Notes: generated by a model from the sequence alone, not told the origin. 64,000 nucleotides of DNA from Nonomuraea jabiensis (GCF_014204795.1 NZ_JACHMB010000001.1:6150501-6214500); one strand, 5' to 3'. Positions 33,688 to 42,718 are shown, numbered from the stretch's first letter. Numbers and translations: made by a program.

Positions 33688-35502
33688 CTAGCTAGGGATC
33701 GGGTACGGGAACGCGCTCGTCACACCGATCTTGTCGTACTCCATCTTCGAGGTGTCGAACCCATCCGCCCAGTTGGCGTTCTTGACCTCGTTGCACTTGT
33801 AGGCCTGGTACTTGTCATCACTGACCTTGCCCACCTCGACGTTCTCGATCGAGAACCCGCAGCCCCCCGCGTCCATGTGCACGCCGCGCGTGCCGGAGTC
33901 CGGCATCTGCCCCGCGGGGTCGTTGATGACGTCGCCGATCACCATCTGGGAGACGTAGTTGTCGATCGGGTGCGGTTCGACGTTGTGCACGCCGTAGGTG
34001 TAGAAGGCGCCCATGTCGCCGCTGTCGAGGCCGGTCTCCTCCAGGCGGATGTAGGAGAACCGGTTGTTGCGGGCGTAGTTGTCCTCGTTCTTGATCTCGG
34101 GGCGGACCTCCAGGCTGATGCCGTAGCGGGCGCTGTGCTTGACGACGATGTTGCTGACCTGGTTGTTGCCGGTGTTCATCATCTCGATGCCGGCCGCGTC
34201 GCCGGGCACCAGCTCGCCGACGTGGTAGATGTAGTTGTTGGCGAACGTGTGGTGCCCGGTGATGTCGCCCTCGCCGGGATAGCCGCCCTCCACCTTGATG
34301 CCGTCGCCGCCGATGTTGTCCAGCAGGCTGTCGGTCACCTTGACGCGCTCGTTGGCGAACAGCAGGAAGACGCCCGTGAAGCCGCTGTCGGACAGGTGCA
34401 GCCTGGTCAGGTCGATGTCGCGGGAGTTCGTCACGGTGATCATGCCGAACCGGTTGCGCGGCAGCTCGATCTGCCGGTCGTAGATCGGGTACTTGTGCTC
34501 GTAGCCCGAGTCGCCGGGGCCGTTCCACCCGTAGCGGTACCAGTCGACGAAGTCGGAGTACTGCAGCGCCAGCCCGTCGAAGGAGAGGTTCTGCACCCGC
34601 TTGTCGGGCGAGGACCCGGCCAGCGAGATGAGCGTCTTGACGGTGGGCGCCACGACCTTGTCGATCGAGCCCTTCGGCCAGTAGTAGACCTCGCTGTTGG
34701 CGAAGTCGAAGTAGTACTCGCCCGGCTGGTCGAGGAAGCGCAGCGTGTTCTGCAGGAAGTAACGCGAGCCGCTGCGGCTGTTGACGAGGCTGAAGCGGGC
34801 GTCGTAGTTGAGCGTGAAGAAGTTCTTGCGGAAGTCGGCCCCGCCGAGCGGCACGGTGTCGGTGAACCAGCTCCACGACCCGCCCGACCAGACGACCATC
34901 TGGGCGTTCTTGTCGAAGTCGGCGTCCCACTCCTTCGGGACGTCCTTGGCGTCGAAGAAGAGCCAGTTGTGCACGGCCTGGTACTCCGCCTCGGGCATCA
35001 CCGAGAACAGGTACGGCGACCAGAGGTCGTCGCTGGTCCTGTTGGGGTAGCGGGCGGTGGTGGCGCGCTTGCCGTCCTCGAAGAGGGTGTAGAAGTTCCG
35101 GTCGACCTTGGTCTTGTAGATGTTGTCGTCGTACTTCTGCCAGCCGGTCAGCGGCCTGGCCCCGAGCAGCCTGGCCTTGCCGGGGCCGTCGGCGCTGCGG
35201 TAGATGATCTTGTGGCCGTTCTCGCCGGAGTCGGCCTCGGTGAAGGTGATCGTCTTGTCGACCACGTAGTCACCGGTCTTGAGGTTGACCACGATGTCGC
35301 AGTTCTGGTGGTACTTCTTCTTGGCCCGGAGCTGGTCGCGGGCCTGTTCGATGGACTTCCACGGGCGCTGGGCGCTGCCGTCGCCGCGGTCGCCGCCTGA
35401 GGGGGAGACGAAATAGTCGCACGTCTTGGCGGCAGCCGCCGGGGTCGGGGTCGTCAGCCCGCCCAGGAGTAAGACGACCGCGCCCAGGGACCTGAGGATC
35501 AC
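33688..35502 (-). CDS. secreted right-handed beta-helix glycosidase, GH141-like
   Basis: A 604-residue exported protein. A Sec signal (MILRSLGAVVLLLGGLTTP) is followed by CDYFVSPSGGDRGDGSAQRP, the characteristic opening of parallel beta-helix polysaccharide-degrading proteins of the GH141/DUF1565 type. Beta-helix coils with Asn/Asp ladders continue through NIGGDGIKVEGG and GDAAGIEMMNTGNNQVSN. GH141 includes an alpha-L-fucosidase active on rhamnogalacturonan II and a xylanase, so fucose release is plausible. Its start overlaps the RraA-like gene by ATGA and it is the last gene of the transporter operon. The family assignment needs a profile search. Confidence 0.75.
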   Translation of the reverse strand: MILRSLGAVVLLLGGLTTPTPAAAAKTCDYFVSPSGGDRGDGSAQRPWKSIEQARDQLRAKKKYHQNCDIVVNLKTGDYVVDKTITFTEADSGENGHKIIYRSADGPGKARLLGARPLTGWQKYDDNIYKTKVDRNFYTLFEDGKRATTARYPNRTSDDLWSPYLFSVMPEAEYQAVHNWLFFDAKDVPKEWDADFDKNAQMVVWSGGSWSWFTDTVPLGGADFRKNFFTLNYDARFSLVNSRSGSRYFLQNTLRFLDQPGEYYFDFANSEVYYWPKGSIDKVVAPTVKTLISLAGSSPDKRVQNLSFDGLALQYSDFVDWYRYGWNGPGDSGYEHKYPIYDRQIELPRNRFGMITVTNSRDIDLTRLHLSDSGFTGVFLLFANERVKVTDSLLDNIGGDGIKVEGGYPGEGDITGHHTFANNYIYHVGELVPGDAAGIEMMNTGNNQVSNIVVKHSARYGISLEVRPEIKNEDNYARNNRFSYIRLEETGLDSGDMGAFYTYGVHNVEPHPIDNYVSQMVIGDVINDPAGQMPDSGTRGVHMDAGGCGFSIENVEVGKVSDDKYQAYKCNEVKNANWADGFDTSKMEYDKIGVTSAFPYPIPS

Positions 35503-36266
35503 TGGCTCTCCTTAACTTCCCGCCACCGCTCGTACTCGGCGCGGGTCTCGGGGGTGAGTGGGTAGTAGTCGGAAAGCGCCCCGCCCTCCTCGATGCGGGC
35601 GCGGCTGTAGCGCTCCCACTGCTCGTGGTCGGCGGCGGCTTCGAGCACCGACGCGGCGCGCCGGCGCGGCACGACCACGGCGCCGTCGTCGTCGGCCACG
35701 CACAGGTCGCCGGGCAGCGCGAGCGCCCCGCCCACGGCCACCGGCACGTCGTACGCCCACGGGAACAGCTCCGCCTGCGAGGCATAATGAGGGGTCGCGC
35801 CCGTCGTCCAGAGCGGCAGCCCGATGCCGCTCACCCGGGGCAGGTCCCGGATCCGGCCGTCCACGACGATGCCCGCGCCGCCCTTGCGCTTGAAGTAGCG
35901 CACCAGCATGTCGCCGAAGCAGCCGGTGTACGCGCTGCCGTACGCCTGCACGAGCAGCACGTCGCCGGGCTCGATCGTCTCCAGCACGGCCCACAGCGCG
36001 GTGTGCCGCTCGACGTACTCCTGGCCGAGCCCGGAGGCGATGTCCTCGCGCTGCGGCATGAACTGCAGCGTGCGGACCCGCCCGGCGATCTTCTGCCCCT
36101 GGGCGATGGGACGCGGTCCCTCGATGAAGGTCCGCCGGATGCCCTGGGCGTGCAGCTTGGCGCAGGCGGTGGCTGAGCTGATCCGCCTCAACCCCTCCAC
36201 GAGGACGGGATCGGGTCCGGCGGGCAACTGCCCGCGAACAGGCAGATCCCAGATGGCGTCGTCCAT
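35499..36266 (-). CDS. RraA-like protein (HMG/CHA-aldolase fold)
   Basis: A 255-residue cytoplasmic protein with the RraA signature: GDMLVRYFKRKGGAGIVVDG followed by RIRDLPRV. Members with these residues include pyruvate-class aldolases such as 4-hydroxy-4-methyl-2-oxoglutarate aldolase. The ATG has GAGGAG upstream and the stop overlaps the GH141-like gene. In a sugar-use operon an aldolase acting on a keto-deoxy sugar acid is more likely than RNase E inhibition; this is inference. Confidence 0.8.
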   Translation of the reverse strand: MDDAIWDLPVRGQLPAGPDPVLVEGLRRISSATACAKLHAQGIRRTFIEGPRPIAQGQKIAGRVRTLQFMPQREDIASGLGQEYVERHTALWAVLETIEPGDVLLVQAYGSAYTGCFGDMLVRYFKRKGGAGIVVDGRIRDLPRVSGIGLPLWTTGATPHYASQAELFPWAYDVPVAVGGALALPGDLCVADDDGAVVVPRRRAASVLEAAADHEQWERYSRARIEEGGALSDYYPLTPETRAEYERWREVKESQ

Positions 36267-36274
36267 GTAACTCC

Positions 36275-38209
36275 TCAGATGTACTGGTGTGACGGCGTGC
36301 GGACGCGCGCGGTCGTGTGCAGGTCGAGCCGGATGCGGCGGCCGGGTGGCAGCTCGACGACGAGGCGCGGCCCGTCCACCGTCACCTCCCGCTCGGACTC
36401 GGTGATCGGGGGAGTGGTGTAGGCGCGCGGGTCTCCTGGGTAGCCCTCATCGGCCCGGGTGACGACCGCGCGGTCGATGCGGTGCTCGCCGAACGCGCCC
36501 GCCTGGAGCACGACCCTGCGGGTGTGGGTGAGGCCGAGGTTGACCAGCTCGACGCGGGTGCCGCCGGGGCGTACCGAGTCGACCAGCGCGGCCACGTCCC
36601 GGGGCAGCCCCGGGCGGTGGCGGTCGGCGTCGAAGTAGGCCAGCCGGGTGGGCAGCAGCCCGCCGTTGTAGAGCACCTGCGGGGTGCCGGTGACGAGCTG
36701 CAGCAGCGCCTCGGTGAGCACGGGGTTGAGCCGCTGCCAGTGGTGGACGTGGACGGCGGACAGGTCCTCGTGGTCGGCGTCGATGAGCGCCATCCGGCGC
36801 TGCACCTGCCCGAGCGCGGTGGACAGCATGGCCTCGGGGAAGCCGGGGTTGGCGCCGCGCAGGAACTCCAGCCAGGGCGCCTCGTGCCCGGCCTCCTCCT
36901 TGTTCCGGAACGGGCGCACCCTGGCCCAGTCGTATCCCGAGGCGGCCCTCAGCCGGTCGAGCCGCTCGGCATCGTCTCCCGCGAGAGAGGCGTGCCACAG
37001 CCAGACGGGCAGGCCGAGCTGCGGTGGCTGGAAGTCGAACCAGCCCCCGTCGTCGTGCCGGTTCGGCACCAGCATGGTGGGCTTGCCGGCCTCGTCGCCC
37101 AGCTCGGCCAGCCAGCGGTCGCTGATGCTCATCTCCGTCTCGGTCACGCCGGCCTGGACGGCCTTGTCGTACACGATCTCCAGGGGGTCGCGGCCGATGG
37201 CGAGCGCGGCGTCGTCGCCGGTCAGCAGGTGGGCGTTGACGGCGGCGATCGCGGCGGCGGCGCCGACGCTGTAGAGGCCGTGCGGCCACTGCCAGCCGTA
37301 CAGGCCGCCGTACCAGCGGCCCCCGTGCAGCTCGCCGACCTCGCCGGACGGGCCCACGTTGTCGGGCAGGATCCCGCCGTTGGCCGCGGCCCGGCGCTCC
37401 CAGGCGCCGATGTAGCGCAGGGCCCAGTCGCGGTAACGGTCGTCGCCGTCGTACAGCCAGGCGTTGACGGCCAGGCTGGTCGCGGCCAGGTTGACGGCCA
37501 CGTCGCCGCGGCCGAGGCGTTCGTTCATGGCGGCGCCCATGCGGGCGGCGTTGCTCGGGTCGCCCAGGTCCGCCCATTCCGCGATGCCCGGCAGGTCGCG
37601 CAGCGGCAGGCCGTAGGGCCGCATGCTGACCAGGTCGGTGTGGTAGGACGCCCACTCCCACTGCAGGCCGTAGCGGGGGCCGCCGCCGCCGTTGTGCGGG
37701 GCGCGGATGATGTCGTGCTCGGCGTCGTAGTTGGCCGAGCCGGGCAGGTAGAGGTCGGCGAAGCGGCGGGCGCGCTCGCGGAAGCGCTCGTCGCGCGGGT
37801 CGGCGGCGCAGATGCCGTAGAACAGCAGCAGCGACTCGCCCTGGTGGAACCAGTCATAGCCGCGCTCGAACTCGTCCACCAGGTAGCCGAGCTCCGTGAG
37901 CTGCGCGGTCACGCCCTCCCAGTGGTGCTTCGAGGCGTCCAGCAGGTCGTCGGCCCCGCCCAGCTGGTAGAGCGTGGGCCAGTTGAAGAACGCCTCGTAG
38001 AAGTCGTCGGCGCCGTCCCGGTCCGCGGCCGGCCCGTGGTAGATCAGCCGCCCGTCGGGGCCGCAGTAGCGGGCGGCGAAGGCCCGCCAGGCCTCGTCGA
38101 GGGCGTCGAACAGCCTGCGCTCGAGCACCGCCCAGACCGGTGGCACGCCGAGCGGGACGGTCGCCGTGACAGAGGGACCGTTCGCGGGTCCCGGAGATAC
38201 TGTCCGCAT
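36275..38209 (-). CDS. unassigned protein, probable alpha/alpha-barrel glycosidase-like
   Basis: A 644-residue cytoplasmic protein with no signal peptide. The ATG used follows AAGGG by 5 bases and lies right after the permease stop. Aromatic-rich repeated hairpins (FYEAFFNWPTLYQLGGADDL, YDWFHQGESLLLFYGI, RWYGGLYGWQWPHGLYSVGA) look like an (alpha/alpha)6 toroid, the fold of GH88, GH105 and GH127-type enzymes. A beta-sandwich-like end (REVTVDGPRLVVELPPGRRI) follows. I do not recognise the family. Its place between the permease and RraA genes suggests it acts on the imported oligosaccharide inside the cell. Confidence 0.7.
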   Translation of the reverse strand: MRTVSPGPANGPSVTATVPLGVPPVWAVLERRLFDALDEAWRAFAARYCGPDGRLIYHGPAADRDGADDFYEAFFNWPTLYQLGGADDLLDASKHHWEGVTAQLTELGYLVDEFERGYDWFHQGESLLLFYGICAADPRDERFRERARRFADLYLPGSANYDAEHDIIRAPHNGGGGPRYGLQWEWASYHTDLVSMRPYGLPLRDLPGIAEWADLGDPSNAARMGAAMNERLGRGDVAVNLAATSLAVNAWLYDGDDRYRDWALRYIGAWERRAAANGGILPDNVGPSGEVGELHGGRWYGGLYGWQWPHGLYSVGAAAAIAAVNAHLLTGDDAALAIGRDPLEIVYDKAVQAGVTETEMSISDRWLAELGDEAGKPTMLVPNRHDDGGWFDFQPPQLGLPVWLWHASLAGDDAERLDRLRAASGYDWARVRPFRNKEEAGHEAPWLEFLRGANPGFPEAMLSTALGQVQRRMALIDADHEDLSAVHVHHWQRLNPVLTEALLQLVTGTPQVLYNGGLLPTRLAYFDADRHRPGLPRDVAALVDSVRPGGTRVELVNLGLTHTRRVVLQAGAFGEHRIDRAVVTRADEGYPGDPRAYTTPPITESEREVTVDGPRLVVELPPGRRIRLDLHTTARVRTPSHQYI

Positions 38210-38211
38210 CT

Positions 38212-39018
38212 TCACCCTTTCGTTGCTCCGGCGGTCAGGCCGCTGATGATGTGCCGTTGCATGAAGACGAAGAAGACCAGCAGCGGGGCGATGGCCAGCA
38301 GCAGCGTCGGGAAGACCACCGTGTAGTCGGTGGAGTACTGGCTGACGGCCGCGTAGACGCCGGTGGTCACGGTGTAGAGGCCGCTGCCGGGGCCCAGGAT
38401 GATCTGCGGGTTCACGAAGTCGTTCCACACCGAGAAGGTGTTGAGGATGACCATCGTGGCGACCGCGGGCCTCATCAGCGGGAAGACGATCTGCCAGAAC
38501 GTACGCAACCTGCTCGCGCCGTCCACGGCCGCCGCCTGGTCGAGCACGGCCGGGATGGTGGCGATGTAGCCGGCGTACAGGAAGATCGAGAACGGTAGCG
38601 TCAACACGGTCTCGAACAGCACGAACCCCCGGATGGTGCCCATCAGGCCGAGGGTCTTGAGCACGTACACGACGGGGATGACCAGCACCTGGCCCGGGAT
38701 GAACGTGCCGGCCAGGAAGAACAGCATCAGCACCCGGAAGCGGCGCTTCGGGCTGCGCGCGATCACGTAGGCGGCCGGCGCGGCCAGCACCACCGACAGT
38801 ACGTTGACCGCCACCACGAACAGCAGCGTGACCGCGTACCCCTTGACCACGTTGAACTGCGGGTTCGTCAGCGCCCTGGCCAGCGGCTCCAGCGTGAGGC
38901 CCCCCAGGCCGAACGGGTCGGTCAGGATGTCCTGCTGGCCCTTGAACGCGTTGACGGTCAGCACGTACAGGGGGATGAGCATGAAGGCGACGGTCGCCCA
39001 GAGGAACGTCCTTCTCAC
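38212..39018 (-). CDS. carbohydrate ABC transporter permease, MalG type
   Basis: A 268-residue membrane permease. The GTG start overlaps the stop of the upstream permease gene (GTGA). The first helix is FLWATVAFMLIPLYVLTVNA, and the ATPase-docking loop reads LDQAAAVDGASRLRTFWQIV with the FPLMRP end. It ends IISGLTAGATKG, the usual MalG-type tail. Confidence 0.92.
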   Translation of the reverse strand: MRRTFLWATVAFMLIPLYVLTVNAFKGQQDILTDPFGLGGLTLEPLARALTNPQFNVVKGYAVTLLFVVAVNVLSVVLAAPAAYVIARSPKRRFRVLMLFFLAGTFIPGQVLVIPVVYVLKTLGLMGTIRGFVLFETVLTLPFSIFLYAGYIATIPAVLDQAAAVDGASRLRTFWQIVFPLMRPAVATMVILNTFSVWNDFVNPQIILGPGSGLYTVTTGVYAAVSQYSTDYTVVFPTLLLAIAPLLVFFVFMQRHIISGLTAGATKG

Positions 39019-39947
39019 TGGTGGACCGCCAGTTCCCCGCGCCTGCGCAGCCTGGTCACCACGAACGCCAGCGCCGCCGTCACCAGCATGAGCAGGACCG
39101 ACTGCGCGGAGCCGAAGCCGAGGCGGGCGTCGTGGAAGGAGTTCCACAGGATGAGGTAGGCGACGGTCTGCGTCTGCCCGGCCGGGCCGCCCGCGGTCAG
39201 CGACACCACCAGGTCGTACGTCTTGAGCAGCGTCACCAGCGACAGCACGATGTTGACCGTCACGGACGGGCCGAGCGCCGGCAGCGTCACGTTCCTGAAC
39301 ACCTGCCGGCGCGTCGCGCCGTCGATGCGCGCCGCCTCGATCAGGGAGTGCGGCACGGCCTGCAGCCCCGCCAGGTAGAGCACCACGTTGACCCCGAACC
39401 CGGCCCACACCAGCACCCCGATCATGGTGACCGTGGCCCACATCGGGTCCGACAGGAACGGCAGCACCTCGCCGCCCCACTTCGTCACCAGGTTGTTGAC
39501 CGCGCCGTTGGTGCCGAGGATCGCCGACCAGAGGAAGCCGACCACGAGGGCGCTGAGCACGTGCGGATAGAACAGGACGATCCGGAAGAACGTGTTCGCC
39601 TTCGAGGCGCCGTTCACCAGGAGGGCGAAGCCGAGGCCGAGCAGGTTGAGCCCGGCCGTGCCCGCGGCGGCGACCAGCAGGGTGACCAGGGCGGCGCGGC
39701 GCAGCTCGGGGTCGTCGAGGAGGTCGAGGTAGTTGGCGGCGCCGACGAAGGCGGGGTCGGCGCTGAAGCCGTCCCAGTCGGTGAGGCTCAGGTAGAGCGC
39801 CAGGCCGACCGGGACGATCAGCATCACGGTGTAGAGGACGGTGGCGGGGGCGACCATGATCGTGTTGGCCCACCCGTCGCCGCGCTTTCTTCTCGGAAGG
39901 GCCGGAGCCTCGGGGATGGCTGGGGGTGCTTCCCGGGTGAGCGTCAT
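39015..39947 (-). CDS. carbohydrate ABC transporter permease, MalF type
   Basis: A 310-residue membrane permease. I chose the ATG giving MTLTREAPPAIPEAPALPRR, which overlaps the stop of the solute-binding-protein gene. The EAA loop LIEAARIDGATRRQVFRNVT and the helix MVAPATVLYTVMLIVPVGLA are clear. It pairs with the MalG-type partner immediately downstream. Confidence 0.92.
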   Translation of the reverse strand: MTLTREAPPAIPEAPALPRRKRGDGWANTIMVAPATVLYTVMLIVPVGLALYLSLTDWDGFSADPAFVGAANYLDLLDDPELRRAALVTLLVAAAGTAGLNLLGLGFALLVNGASKANTFFRIVLFYPHVLSALVVGFLWSAILGTNGAVNNLVTKWGGEVLPFLSDPMWATVTMIGVLVWAGFGVNVVLYLAGLQAVPHSLIEAARIDGATRRQVFRNVTLPALGPSVTVNIVLSLVTLLKTYDLVVSLTAGGPAGQTQTVAYLILWNSFHDARLGFGSAQSVLLMLVTAALAFVVTRLRRRGELAVHQ

Positions 39948-41215
39948 TTGCGGCCGGCCAGCCAGCGGTCCACGCCCTCGGCCACTTCCTTGGGCGACTT
40001 GCCCACGTACAGGCCCTGGACCTCGGTGTTCCACGCGGCGTTGAAGCCCTTGGGGAGGGTCGCGTCGCCGTACCCCTCGCCCTGCGGGACGCCGGAGGGG
40101 GCGCTGTCGAGGATCTGCTGCACCTGCTTCTCCAGCGGGGTGAACTCCCGCTCCACGCCGGCGCGGAAGTTGCCGTCCTGCTTGAGCTGGCTCTTGACCG
40201 CCGCCTGGTCGGTGACGAGCCACCGCACGAGCTTGAGCGCCGCGTCCTTGTTCGGGGTGGACTTGAGGATCATGTACGGGGCCGCCATCGTGGCGCCCTG
40301 CGGCCCCGGGTACGCCTGGCCCTTGTCGACCGGCGCCGGGAAGACGCCGACCTCGAAGTCCTTCTTCGTCTTGGCCTCGGCGGCGGTGAACCAGCTGCCC
40401 ATCACGTACATGGCGGCCTTGCCGGACAGGAACGCGGTCTCGGCGTCGGCGTACTTCGTGCCCAGGGCGTTCTTGTCGACGTAGCCCTTGTCGATCCAGG
40501 TGCGGTAGCGCTCCAGGTAGGGCAGCAGCGACTCGCCGGCCTTGAGCTTGCCCGCCTTGACGTCCTGCTGCCAGGTGGGGTGGAGCTGGGCGCGCGACGG
40601 GCCGGAGAACTGCAGCAGCTGGAGCCCGGTCAGGAACTCGCCGCCGGTTTGCAGCGGCAGCCACCCGGCCGCCTTGAGCTTGCCCATGGCGGCGTCGAAC
40701 TCGTCGAGCGTGGTCGGCGGCTTGTCGATCCCGGCCTTGTCGAACGCGCTCTTGTTGTAGAAGACCAGCGACTGCGCCTGAACGCCGACGCCGACCGTGT
40801 AGATCCTGCCGCCCAGGCTCGCCTCCTTGGCCAGCGGCGTGTCCTTCGCCCACGGCTGGTCGGTCAGGTCGAGCATCTGCTTGGAGAGCGTCTCGTCCAC
40901 CGTCAGCGTCTCGACCACGTCGGGCGCGTTGCCCGCCGCGAGCTGCTGCGGCAGCGTGTCGGCCACGCCCTTGCCGGTCGGCGCCTCGACCTTGACGTCG
41001 ACGCCGGGGTTGGCCTGCTCGAACGGCTTGACCAGGCCGTCCCAGTACGCCTGGGTGAGGTTCGGGGTGATGTTGACCAGCATGCGCACGGTGATCTGGC
41101 CGCCCTCGCCCTGCTTGGCCTGCGAGTCGCCGGCGAAGCCGCCCCCGCCGCAGCCGGTGAGCAGGAGCAGGCAGCCGAGGGCTGTGGGGGCGAGGAATGG
41201 ATGGGGGGAACGCAT
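39944..41215 (-). CDS. sugar ABC transporter substrate-binding lipoprotein
   Basis: A 423-residue extracellular sugar-binding lipoprotein and first gene of the second transporter operon. The signal and lipobox are LGCLLLLTGCGGG (LLTGC). Family features include ITVRMLVNITPNLTQAYWDG, LAAGNAPDVVETLTVDETLS and the ligand-site region GPQGATMAAPYMI. GGAGG precedes the ATG. No ATPase gene is linked. The operon continues with permeases, an alpha/alpha-barrel-like protein, an RraA-like protein and a GH141-like enzyme, so the ligand is likely a plant-wall oligosaccharide. Confidence 0.93.
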   Translation of the reverse strand: MRSPHPFLAPTALGCLLLLTGCGGGGFAGDSQAKQGEGGQITVRMLVNITPNLTQAYWDGLVKPFEQANPGVDVKVEAPTGKGVADTLPQQLAAGNAPDVVETLTVDETLSKQMLDLTDQPWAKDTPLAKEASLGGRIYTVGVGVQAQSLVFYNKSAFDKAGIDKPPTTLDEFDAAMGKLKAAGWLPLQTGGEFLTGLQLLQFSGPSRAQLHPTWQQDVKAGKLKAGESLLPYLERYRTWIDKGYVDKNALGTKYADAETAFLSGKAAMYVMGSWFTAAEAKTKKDFEVGVFPAPVDKGQAYPGPQGATMAAPYMILKSTPNKDAALKLVRWLVTDQAAVKSQLKQDGNFRAGVEREFTPLEKQVQQILDSAPSGVPQGEGYGDATLPKGFNAAWNTEVQGLYVGKSPKEVAEGVDRWLAGRK

Positions 41216-41281
41216 CGCACCTCCAAGGGGGCGAGATCTGCGACGCCTTTTAATGGGTCGATACTCGATTAGCGATTATTT

Positions 41282-41365
41282 AATACGTTGGTCACATACC
41301 CTCGTCAAGGGGATATGTGGCGCTACAAATAAGTTTCCAGTGAGTGACTGAGTCATAAATACGTT
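41282..41365. promoter_or_regulatory. divergent regulatory region with repeats
   Basis: The 161-bp AT-rich gap between the transporter operon and the IS630-GntR fusion gene contains the motif AATACGTT twice (41282-41289 and 41358-41365) on the same strand. Between them is an inverted repeat with arms CACATA (41293-41298) and TATGTG (41314-41319), flanked by CCC and GGGG. The second AATACGTT copy lies 11 bases before the regulator start. These are candidate binding sites for the adjacent regulator. Confidence 0.45.
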
Positions 41366-41376
41366 AAGGTAGGGCT

Positions 41377-42459
41377 GTGGCTGGACGCGATGACGACAAG
41401 CGGCTGGTGCTGGGCGAGGAGGAGCGCTCCGCGCTGCGCGAGTGGGCCGAAGGGTCCTCCGGGGGGCTGGCGCTGCGCAGCCGGATCGTGCTCGCCTGCG
41501 CGGACGGGCTGCCGCGCAAGGAGATCGCCGACCGGCTCGACGTGAGCCCGGCGACGGTGGCCAAATGGCGGGCCCGCTTCGTGGAGCGCGGGCTCGACGG
41601 GCTGGCGGACGCGCCACGGCCCGGCCGCCCGCGCAGCGCGGAGCGGCAGGAGGCCGAGCGCGTGATCGCCGCCGCGGCCGGCGGCACGGCCGTGCCCTCG
41701 ACCCGTACGATGGCGCGGCAGCTCGGGCTCTCGCAGTCGACGGTGGCCCGGATCTGGCAGGAGCAGCAGATCGCGCCGCCCGCGGCCCGGCTGCTGCCCA
41801 GGGAGCTCCTGTCCGACCGCGTCTACGCGCTGCTGCGCGGGTGGATCGTCTCGGGGGAGCTGGTGGCGGGGCAGCGGCTGGTGGAAGCGGAGATCGCCCG
41901 CCGGGTCGGCACCAGCCAGGCCCCGGCGCGTGAGGCGATCAAGCGGTTGGCGCACGAGGGGCTGGTCATCTCCTATCCCAACCGGGGGAGCTACGTCGCG
42001 GAGATCTCGGACGAGCAGGCCCGGGAGGTCCGCGACATCAGGGTGCTGCTGGAGGAGTATGCCGCACGGGGCGCGGCCGTCCGCATCCAGGCCGACACCC
42101 TGCGGGAGCTGTCGGCCGACGTGCTGGCCATGCGGCAGGCCGCCCAGGACGGCGACATCGGCGCCTTCCGCGACGCCGACCTGGCCTTCCACCGGCGGGT
42201 CTGCGCGGCCTGCGGCAACTCGTTCCTGCTGCGGCTGTGGCGGACCATCGAGTCGAACCTGTGGAGCCTGCACGTGGTGGGCAACCCGCTGTACGACGGG
42301 GACTGGACGGCCATGGCGGGCCACCACGACGACCTGGTGGCGGCCCTGGCGTCGGGCGACCCGGACGAGGCGGCCCGCCTCTTCGCCGCCCACGCCCGCG
42401 GCGAAGCCTCCCGCACCCGCCCCCGCACCCCCCTGCCACCCCCCACCGCCACCGTTTGA
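41377..42459 (+). CDS. IS630-type helix-turn-helix fused to a GntR/FCD transcriptional regulator
   Basis: A 360-residue regulator with an unusual architecture. Residues about 10-125 look like the N-terminal DNA-binding part of IS630-family transposases: LRSRIVLACADGLPRKEIAD, TVAKWRARFVERGLDGLADA, PRPGRPR, then TRTMARQLGLSQSTVARIWQ. From about residue 140 a complete GntR winged helix follows (LLSDRVYALLRGWIVSGELV, AIKRLAHEGLVISYPNRGSY) and then an FCD-type effector domain (DLAFHRRVCAACGNSFLLRL). No DDE catalytic domain is present, so it is not a transposase. The GTG start has AAGGTAGGG upstream. It diverges from the second sugar-transport operon, its likely target. Confidence 0.88.
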   Translation: MAGRDDDKRLVLGEEERSALREWAEGSSGGLALRSRIVLACADGLPRKEIADRLDVSPATVAKWRARFVERGLDGLADAPRPGRPRSAERQEAERVIAAAAGGTAVPSTRTMARQLGLSQSTVARIWQEQQIAPPAARLLPRELLSDRVYALLRGWIVSGELVAGQRLVEAEIARRVGTSQAPAREAIKRLAHEGLVISYPNRGSYVAEISDEQAREVRDIRVLLEEYAARGAAVRIQADTLRELSADVLAMRQAAQDGDIGAFRDADLAFHRRVCAACGNSFLLRLWRTIESNLWSLHVVGNPLYDGDWTAMAGHHDDLVAALASGDPDEAARLFAAHARGEASRTRPRTPLPPPTATV

Positions 42460-42460
42460 A

Positions 42461-42712
42461 CGGCGCCGCGTCGGCGGGGTGATGCGCCGGCGCCCGGCGC
42501 CCGCCCGAGCGCCGCCGCGCCCGCCGGGAGTGACACCCGTCCCCGGCGTGGCGCGCCGTCGTCGGTGGGGCAGGGCCGTGTGAGTGGTGGCGTTCTCCTA
42601 AGCGGCGCCGCGTCGGCGAGGTGGGGTGCGGTGGAGTCCGGCGCTCGTGCACGGCGCCCGGCCGAGCGCCGTCGCGCCCGCTGGCGGGGACGCCTGTACG
42701 GGCGCGGCGGGC
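42461..42712. repeat. imperfect direct repeat pair, GC-rich
   Basis: Two copies of a roughly 90-110-bp sequence start with CGGCGCCGCGTCGGCG at 42461 and 42603. Both later share a block like CCGAGCGCCG(C/T)CGCGCCCGC. The copies have diverged at internal positions. The 259-bp gap between the convergent regulator and GH95 genes holds nothing else that I recognise. They may be decayed mobile-element or terminator repeats. Confidence 0.6.
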
Positions 42713-42718
42713 AGGGGG

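Noticed and set aside
33451..35400. 649-codon open frame on the plus strand
   Set aside because: Antisense shadow of the GH141-like gene; composition (Val, Asp, Arg, Gly) is that of reversed coding sequence.
36317..38326. 669-codon open frame on the plus strand
   Set aside because: Antisense of the alpha/alpha-barrel-like gene, no motifs and no ribosome-binding site.
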